Assembly: GCA_010909165.1 (NCBI GenBank)
Contig: MU008231.1
Location: forward strand, 20,995 to 84,994
Length of the DNA stretch: 64,000 bases
Direction of reading: 5' to 3'
Source: Anthoceros angustus
Lineage: Eukaryota; Streptophyta; Anthocerotopsida; Anthocerotales; Anthocerotaceae
The notes under the pieces are model-generated. The model was not told where the DNA came from. It made no database searches and was given only the letters and a program-made list of their open reading frames with translations. The translations under genes and the position numbers were made by a program. Within the stretch, counting starts at the first letter, position 1. Each line of letters begins with the position of its first letter. Shown piece by piece: positions 57,250 through 64,000 of the stretch.

Positions 57250-60200
57250 GGCGGCGGGGCCGGCCGGCAGGAGCTCGGGCGGGTCCCGCCTGTGTAGACG
57301 GCGTCGCCTGCGAAGGCGCGCCAGCGCGCGATCGCGGTCGACTTGAGAAACAGTCCGGACGTCAGGCTGGCGCCGGTCCTGCGGTTCGCGAGAAACCTCG
57401 TCATCGTTCGTCGCCCTTCGACTCTAACCCTTACACGCACCATTGGTGGCCACTGCGATGTCCAATTGGCAAAGGGTTTGCACATGCCGCGCCACAACTC
57501 GTCTGACCCCCCGAACCGCCCCATGGCAGCTCCGCTTCTTGCATGACATCCTTGGACAAAACAATGTTCATGAAAGTTTGCGAGCTCTCAACTTGTCCGC
57601 AACTTGCACACTTTGTAGACTCCTCATAGGCTGATGTTCTCGAGCTTGATTTGTGGCTTTTCGAGTCCGGCTTCCTCCCCTTAGCACTGCGAAATCTCTT
57701 GAGCGAAGTGTAGAAACGCCTCAAAATCCTCCTCCTCCCCACTAAAGTGGCCAGTCCTCATAAAGAAGGACCCTAACTCCCGAGCAACGCTGCAGCCTTC
57801 GTCGGAGGGCTCCCTTAACCCGGAGGTGTCGAGCAACTCCTTCGGCTCGACACGCCTTGACCTTTCGATGGGCGACAAGCGTGATGATCACGGCGGCTCC
57901 TTGCAGTGCCACCCGAACTTCATGTGTCTCTGACTGATTTTCTTGAGACCACGGATGCACAATCTCTCATAAGCGGTGTGAGATGGCAACAATTCTTCCA
58001 GCGCATTGTTGATCATTGTCCGTTCACTTGGTTGAGCTGGTGTTTGTTGATCATTGCCCCCCACAGCATGGTGACAGCTGTCACTCTACTAGCCGATGGG
58101 TGAGGAGCACTGGGTGGCAATCGCCACACCTGCCGCATGTTTAGCTCACGTGGCGCGACTTTTGTTGACCAGCGGGCGCGCACAATCCGTGTCGTTGTGG
58201 AAGGAGTCCGTTCCCAAAGGGAATGTGACAGCTCCGTTTGCCGTTGGTGATTCTCGTCTTACTTTGCGTCCGTTATTTCGCGCACACATTCGCCGATTCC
58301 GTCTAACTACTACGCGTTCGCACACGGGCGGTATGGCCAAGCGTTTGAGACCCGTTCGCGTCCGTATCGTTCACGTTCGTCCTCACCACCTCGTCCGTTC
58401 CTCTCTCCACTCACTACACTTATCGGTCTTAGGAAGGGCCGGGTTACGATCCGGACCTCCTCCTCGTTCGGGCCTCTCGTCCAAGACTCTGGCCCTCCAG
58501 TCCCTCGGCTCCGTTCGGTCCGTTCGGCGGGCGCGCTGGGCGAGCACGTCGATCACCCTCCCACCGCGTTAGGTCGTCACGGGACCACAGTCAATCTCTC
58601 GGGATCGTGCACCTTTCGGTGACTCGGGACTCACGTTAGCAGAAGACACACAAGGTGAGTGAGCGGCATCAACACCAAGAGAAGATGATTTATTGGCGTG
58701 ACCCTCTTATACTACGAGTCGGCGTCTTTATTACACCTATTACGGTGATGGCATTTCGGTATACCGGCCGCCTACCATCCTATTCCTCCCCTATCTCCTT
58801 CGTCGGTGGTGGGAAGGTCCGGGTTCCCTTGGGATTGGTGGTCCAATCTCCCGTCTGGCGATTTGCGGCGCGCAATCGGATGATCCGGGCGGGACCTCCT
58901 CTCTCCGGAATCACAGCCGGGTTGGGCTCGTGGCGTCGGCGCCGTTACCCTACGTCATCCTCCACGGCCTCCCGTGGGTCCCCCTCGGTGGGGCCTATCT
59001 GCTCCCCTAAGCGTAAGTCGAGAGGGGCTCCTCCTTCTTGCCGTCGGACCAGGTCGGTCTCGACTCAGTCTGAACTCCAGGGAGTGTCTTATTTCACAGT
59101 CCGGTCTGGGTCGGCCTCGTCTGAGGTTCGGACCTCGGGGTCGAACTTATTAGTCCGGTCCCCAAGCTCCGGACCCCTTATCTGGACCTCGTCTTGCTGG
59201 GTCCTCATCCCTACCCAGGCCCTTGTCTTGGGTCGGGTTGGCTCCTCCCGCCCCTTTCGGGCCGTCACCTCCTTCTCCGGCGGGTTGCGGTGAACTTACC
59301 ACAGGGTCCGTTCGTCTCGCTCCTCTTGAGGCTCTTCTCCCCGTGCCGTCGTCTCAAGCAGGGGCCACTAGAGTCCCGTCTTTGTCCCATGCCCTTCTTC
59401 CCCTCACCTTCCGGGGTCCGTCTGCTGGAGGGAGGCCTCTGAGGGCTCGGTGGTAATAGGCAAAGTCCGAATCCACTTGTTGGATTGCCTCTTCCACGTG
59501 TGCGGGCACCGATACTCCGCCATAGGTGCTCGGGTAGCGTCTTTGCCTTGGACCACCTCCCGGTTTGATAAACGGGCGTGCCGCGGTACATCTCTCTCCT
59601 CCTGGCCGTGTTGTTGCTCCACTGCTCCAACTCCCGTCGCTTGGCTGCTTACCCGGCCATGTGTTCCCCTTCCTTCCTCAAGCTGGACCGGGCTTCTTAT
59701 GCTTCCGGTGCTCGCCTCTCGTCCATTACGTAACTCCCATCTCCCTCTCAGACGGTCGCACTCTGCGGTGCGGGCTTCCCGGGCCCTTCTCCATCTCGGC
59801 GTCCACTCCTGTTCCATCGGTCGCCTCAGTCAGCAGTGGAGCCGCTCTATTTCGTTCGCGTTCGACCGTCCTGGACCATTCCTCTCAATGGTAGTTTGGG
59901 CTGACTCAAGGTCTCCTTGCGGTCTTCCATCTCACTGTTCTTGCTCCACCTCCGGGGAGTCAGGAGATCCTCCATCTCCTCCTTGTCATGGCTTCACAGG
60001 CTGGTGGTCGCTTGCTCCGCGCCTCCTGCTCCATCTTGAGGTGGGCGCTCTATCTCACTCGAAGTCTTGGATTCTCTCGTTGAGAACCCCTTGCTTGCTC
60101 CGGCGTCTTGGGTTGTAACTCCAAGGTGTCCTGTCCTCCGGCTCCTGCCGCCTCCCTACCTCCTGCCTGCGCCAGGGTCCCCGATTTCCGGGTCTTGGCC

Positions 60201-62690
60201 TCAGTGTTTGCAGCTCGTCCGTGCTTGCTCTCTTCTGCTGCTCGGCCTTGATTGGCCGTGGCTAGCCTCCTCCAGTTCGATCAGCGATAGTGATCGCGGT
60301 CGCTTCTTGTGGCCCGCCTCCACAGCCACCTTCACACAGGCTTCTCGCTTGGCGGTCTGGTCGGGCCGCCTCGCGGTCCAGAGCCCTCTCACTTGCGGGC
60401 CTCTTCCGCCTCTGCGCTACCCCTCACTGCGAGGTCCTCGGCCCGCTTGGGCCTCCTTAGCACCTTGTGCTCCTCGGTGAAGGAATTTAGTCCGGTCCTT
60501 GCGGATGGACGGACTTCCCTCTCGGCCTCCCGTTTTCCTCAATCAAGCCGAGGCTTGGCCTTCCCTTGCCTCCTGGGCCCCTCAGCCCCTCACGGAGGAG
60601 TACCATCGCCTCGGGTGGCTTCTACCTCCACAGGTCTTCTCGGCCATCCAGAGACCCCAAAGCATCTGTCCATGGCGGTAGCAGGACCGCCGTGTTTCTT
60701 CCCGGTGAGGCTCCCACAAAGTCCGTAGTGGGGCCGGCATCCGCGAGGACCTCCATCTGTGTCGGAGTAAGTCGGTGGGTTCTCGGACCTAATCGGGACC
60801 CTTAGGTCTGAGTCTTGACTCAGGAGCTTCACCCTCCTTGGCCCTTTTGGTCGAGCCCTTCTCTCCGCCTTTTTCTCCCTGGGCCTTGAGGAGGTGAGGG
60901 GTCCGGAGCAAGCCTTTTGCCCCTTCCTCCGGAGACAGACTGCCCGGTGCGGCCGCTGCTGTCCTCGCCTCCTCGGGCGGCCTTTCTCGCCTCCTTACCG
61001 CCCTCCGCTTGCCACCTGCAAGGTGGGTACTGCACCGCCCGAGGTGTCAGACGCCTTGCGCTCTTCGCCTCCCGGTCCGGGCTCCGGGCCGTGGTTGTGG
61101 CCGTGGCCGGGCTATTGAGCTGGGGCCGCCTCGCCTGGACCGGGCCGCCTTGACTGAGGAGGGAAGCGGGATTTCTCCCATACTGGGTGGTGAGGGGTCC
61201 GCTCTGCACGATGGAGTCCGGACCTCCCGCTGCCCTCCTCCCGGTCCGCTTGGCCTTCGAGGTCGGCCTCCACCGGGCGCCTTGCCCGCCTCCACTTCCA
61301 GGGCCTCCACCTTCCCGAGCGCCGCCAAGCCTCCTCCTTCAGAGTCGAAATGTCCCCATACATGGATCGTATGGGGATGCCTGATGGCGAGGGCTTCTGC
61401 CCGAGCTATGCCTCGACTAAACCGGCGAAGATAATCCTTCCCCACCCCGCCTCTTCCCCGCCGAGCGCATGCAGAATACTATCAGTTATCACCAAGGTGA
61501 TCCACCTTGGTGAGCGTGTTCCAATGGACAATGATCCGGCTACCGCCCTTACTCGACCGTCCAAAGAGGTCGGATATCAACCACCGCTGGTCCTCTGTGC
61601 CTCAAAGATCGCTGCCGGCCCTATCTTCCCTTCGCCTTGAGGGGCCCGACCACCACCCCTTCTTCCTCCTTTGGGCGGTTGTAGGCCGCCTCAGACCTCC
61701 AAGGTCCATCGCCTGGGTCCTCCCGAGGTTCTTGACCGCACCTCCTTGTTGACCGCCGCCAACATCTTCCGGCGAACTCCCGACCAGAGTGACCTGCCGA
61801 ACGTCTGCATCCTCGAACATCCAGTGCCACCTCCACTAATTCTCCCGCCTCCGCCAGGCCCAAAGTCCGATAGCGCCGGTCACAATGTTGCGCCACGAGG
61901 TTCCATGGCTCCCAAACTTCCGCAGCTTTTTGGGTGCCATCGCCTGCCTCCCTTCCGCCAGAGCCGCCGACCGAGTTCACCGGGCACGGCGCGCGCTCGC
62001 CGCTGCCGCCTCCAACCCCGCAGGAACACGCCGAAGGTGCTTGGGCGCCAAAGAGATAGCGCCAGAGCCGGTTGCGAGCGCAAGAGACCGCGAGAATTGT
62101 CTCGAGGTCGCAGTAAATGACCTTCCTTCGCGCCGGAGTAACTGGGAAGGCGCCTCTTCCTCGTCCAGAATCGCGAGGTCCGCATGGCTTATTCTCGACC
62201 TTACGCCTCCGCTTACTCGCCTTACGCCGCCACAGCCGGCACGCGGGCGTGAATACCGCTATAACGGCCGGCAGGGCTACGGCTGCATCTGCCCACTCGT
62301 GGCCGCCCACGTGGCGCCGCCTACCGTCCCTCACGGCTCAACTTCTAAGTTTCCGGCGATTTATCCCGCTTGACTGGAGTGGGTCCGGACTTATCCTGCT
62401 ACTCGACGTAGTCCGCGCCATAGTAGGTCCGGCACGCTCCTCCCCGGAGTATACTCCGAGTGCACCGAGTGCTATCCGTGCTTATTCCTCCTTTCGCCTT
62501 ATTTTATCCTCCGCCCTACAAAAACAAAACCCTACTTATTTCTTAACCCCAAGGGAAGTCCGTAGTCCACACTCCCTCTGCCATCTCCAACGACGCCTTC
62601 CAAGCGTGCGTATACTTCGGCATGTCGGCCCGTCGTTGCGCGTTGGAGCCATCTCTTGGGTTGTTTGCCAGCAAACCACTTAGGATCCTG
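57250..62690. other. GC-rich, strand-asymmetric block, unassigned (probably retroelement)
   Basis: The plus strand is rich in C and T and the minus strand in G and A, as in the B-type LTRs, but I could not align it to them by eye. Minus frames give charged, Arg/Glu-rich text. Examples are PKELLDTSGLREPSDEGCSV with FFMRTGHFSGEEEDFEAFLH (57681-57878), RRAREARTAECDRLRGRWEL (near 59780), YLRRFSRGIARAEALAIRHP (near 61420) and AAEVWEPWNLVAQHCDRRYR (near 61890). Plus frames are long but Pro/Ser/Leu-rich, as expected from composition alone. No catalytic motif of a known transposon protein was found. A TATA-like GATAAAATAAGG on the minus strand lies near 62505. The most likely explanation is another long-LTR element. 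Confidence 0.35.
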
Positions 62691-63583
62691 GTGACAAGTG
62701 TGTCGTGAGCCCGCGAGCCTTCGTGACCTGGAGCAGAGGAGGCGGTTTATGCCCCATCATCTCCCTTGGCGAAGAGGTATGGAGGGTTTGAATTTTAAAT
62801 GTCAAGTGAGTTCCCACCAATAAACTCTTTGACAAAACTAGACTCCCTCTTCCATTAAGAGAACATCTCACATTCAAATTTTGATCGATATTCTCTCCCC
62901 GTTTTTGATGTGGACTCACCGCATATCTAGTGGTCCGTATACCTTCAAAGGGAATATCCAGAATATAGTTCAAAGCCTAATCCTACTTATTTTGCGCTGG
63001 AATTTTTGTGTACTTGACATTTGGGTGACTCTTAGCTGCAAAGTTTCAAGCCATTAGGATCAAAATTACAATATTTAAAATTTTCCTTCAATAACATGTC
63101 CACATGTGGACAAAAAACGTGTTGCATCCGTTGCACTTGTATGGAACACCAAAGCTTGCATCTACCCAACTCCACATGAGAAAAACCAGATGGCACGGAT
63201 GTGTTCACGGTCTCAATTTGGAGTCGCCTCGGGTGGTGGAAGGCTATGAGAAGGTGTGCATGTGGGCGTGCAGTTGATGTGCACACCCATATGTGTGGGG
63301 AGGGAGAGGGTAGGTGGTGCTCCAAGTCATGGAGGCGGCAGGTTGCCGGGTGCATCATCGGTTTGTCACAGAGCAAGTTTGGAGGATGATGGGCGTTGCT
63401 GTCTTTGCCTAAGCGACATCGGCCGAGCAGGAAAGTTTGGGAGCTTACTTGCGAGAAAGGTTGGGTCTTGGGTTCTGGGTTGAGCAAAGGAGCTACGTAA
63501 TATTCATGCACCAAGCGGATTGAGGCACTCAGGAGAATTGGCGTGAACACATCGTCGTCCTCAGTTGAGGCGCAAGGGAGAAA
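62691..63583. other. Lower-GC stretch, no clear gene
   Basis: Composition drops to AT-rich at about 62780-63100. A minus frame of 172 codons (63032-63550) and plus frames overlap it without recognisable motifs. Plus-strand text around 63300-63480 could be upstream decayed coding sequence of the frame that follows. Confidence 0.3.
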
Positions 63584-63976
63584 TTGTATTGTACGCCATG
63601 TTGGGAGAGCACTTGTTCACACGCCGGTGGTGCGGAAGGTGGTGGAGAAATTACCTCGGCACCCAAGGCTAATTTGGATTGGTGGGAACTTGCAGACGTC
63701 ATTGCGGGAGGCGGTTTCTGGCCGGATGTGGGAAACACATATATGTGCAGAGGGCCCTATTGGGATCAACGTCGTTACCTTATGGGTGGCCCAGTTATGC
63801 GTTAAGGTCCATGCTTACACCCATCTGACATGTGCATTGTCACTATTGTAAAATTGAATGAGGCGAACTTCTACGGTATCGATCGAGGCTTTGTTCCTCA
63901 CCCAGGGTGGACCATTTCTTGCATGTCTGATTTCAAAGTGAATGGCGAAGGCCATTACGACTCGGAGGCGGCATGA
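63584..63976 (+). pseudogene. Unassigned plus-strand coding remnant with one in-frame stop
   Basis: A single frame runs for about 130 codons with one TAA at 63803-63805. Before it the text reads DWWELADVIAGGGFWPDVGN and GPYWDQRRYLMGGPVMR. After it come VTIVKLNEANFYGIDRGFVP and HPGWTISCMSDFKVNGEGHY, up to TGA at 63974. The balanced amino-acid composition on both sides of the stop argues for former coding sequence. I do not recognise the family. It may be transposon-derived like most of the window. Confidence 0.35.
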
Positions 63977-64000
63977 TCGTTGAGGCACCCTTCACCTTGG

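Noticed and set aside
57250-57420. Definite bacterial contamination
   Set aside because: High GC and one plausible frame are not enough, and no bacterial gene could be recognised. It is kept only as a low-interest finding.
56724-57524. Open frames of 185-260 codons on both strands
   Set aside because: They run through 424 undetermined bases and are artefacts of the gap.
59450-60118. 222-codon plus-strand open frame
   Set aside because: It is Ser/Pro/Leu/Cys-rich text from a C/T-rich strand, with no motifs and overlapping open frames in other phases.

Overview
The window looks like repeat-rich nuclear DNA of a plant or a charophyte-type green alga (a streptophyte). The evidence is two very long-LTR Ty3/gypsy elements of Tat/Athila character, a plant-type Ty1/copia fragment, GT-AG intron signals and an AT-hook protein gene. 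I cannot name the species. Most of the sequence is transposable-element DNA in which nearly every reading frame is broken. I found no rRNA, tRNA or CRISPR array.

Layout. 1-600 is AT-rich with no gene. 600-4800 holds decayed coding sequence, mostly on the minus strand, including the 3' part of a gene (C1) whose motifs resemble the transposase-like DUF7869 family. A 17-kb minus-strand gypsy element, B, lies inside C1 at 4806-21777 with a perfect 5-bp target duplication (CCTAA at 4801-4805 and 21778-21782). The 5' part of C1 resumes at 21783-22727. A divergent, plus-strand relative of C1, called C2, begins near 23945. It is split by a second gypsy element, A (24432-38847, plus strand), and resumes at 38848-43660. 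A 5'-truncated copia element follows (45866-about 48015), then a 355-bp MITE (48171-48525). The only gene here that is not obviously transposon-derived is a minus-strand AT-hook protein gene (48711-51312). A third, diverged copy of the B-type LTR starts near 53570 and runs toward an assembly gap (N at 56826-57249). The right end (57250-62690) is GC-rich, purine-rich on the minus strand, and unassigned. The last 400 bases hold one unassigned plus-strand frame.

How the parts relate. A and B share the same primer-binding site (TGGCGCTGTCGGGA), the same polypurine tract ending (GGGGAGTA) and TGTGG...CACA LTR ends, so they are sister families. Their LTRs are unusually long (4.3 kb, and 5.2 to 6.8 kb) and seem to carry their own reading frames. 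Each family also carries its own short palindrome, scattered through the element. Repeat copies match over long AT-rich stretches but differ by small insertions and deletions clustered at CG-rich spots. That pattern may be a consensus-sequence artefact over methylated DNA, and it would account for many of the frameshifts.
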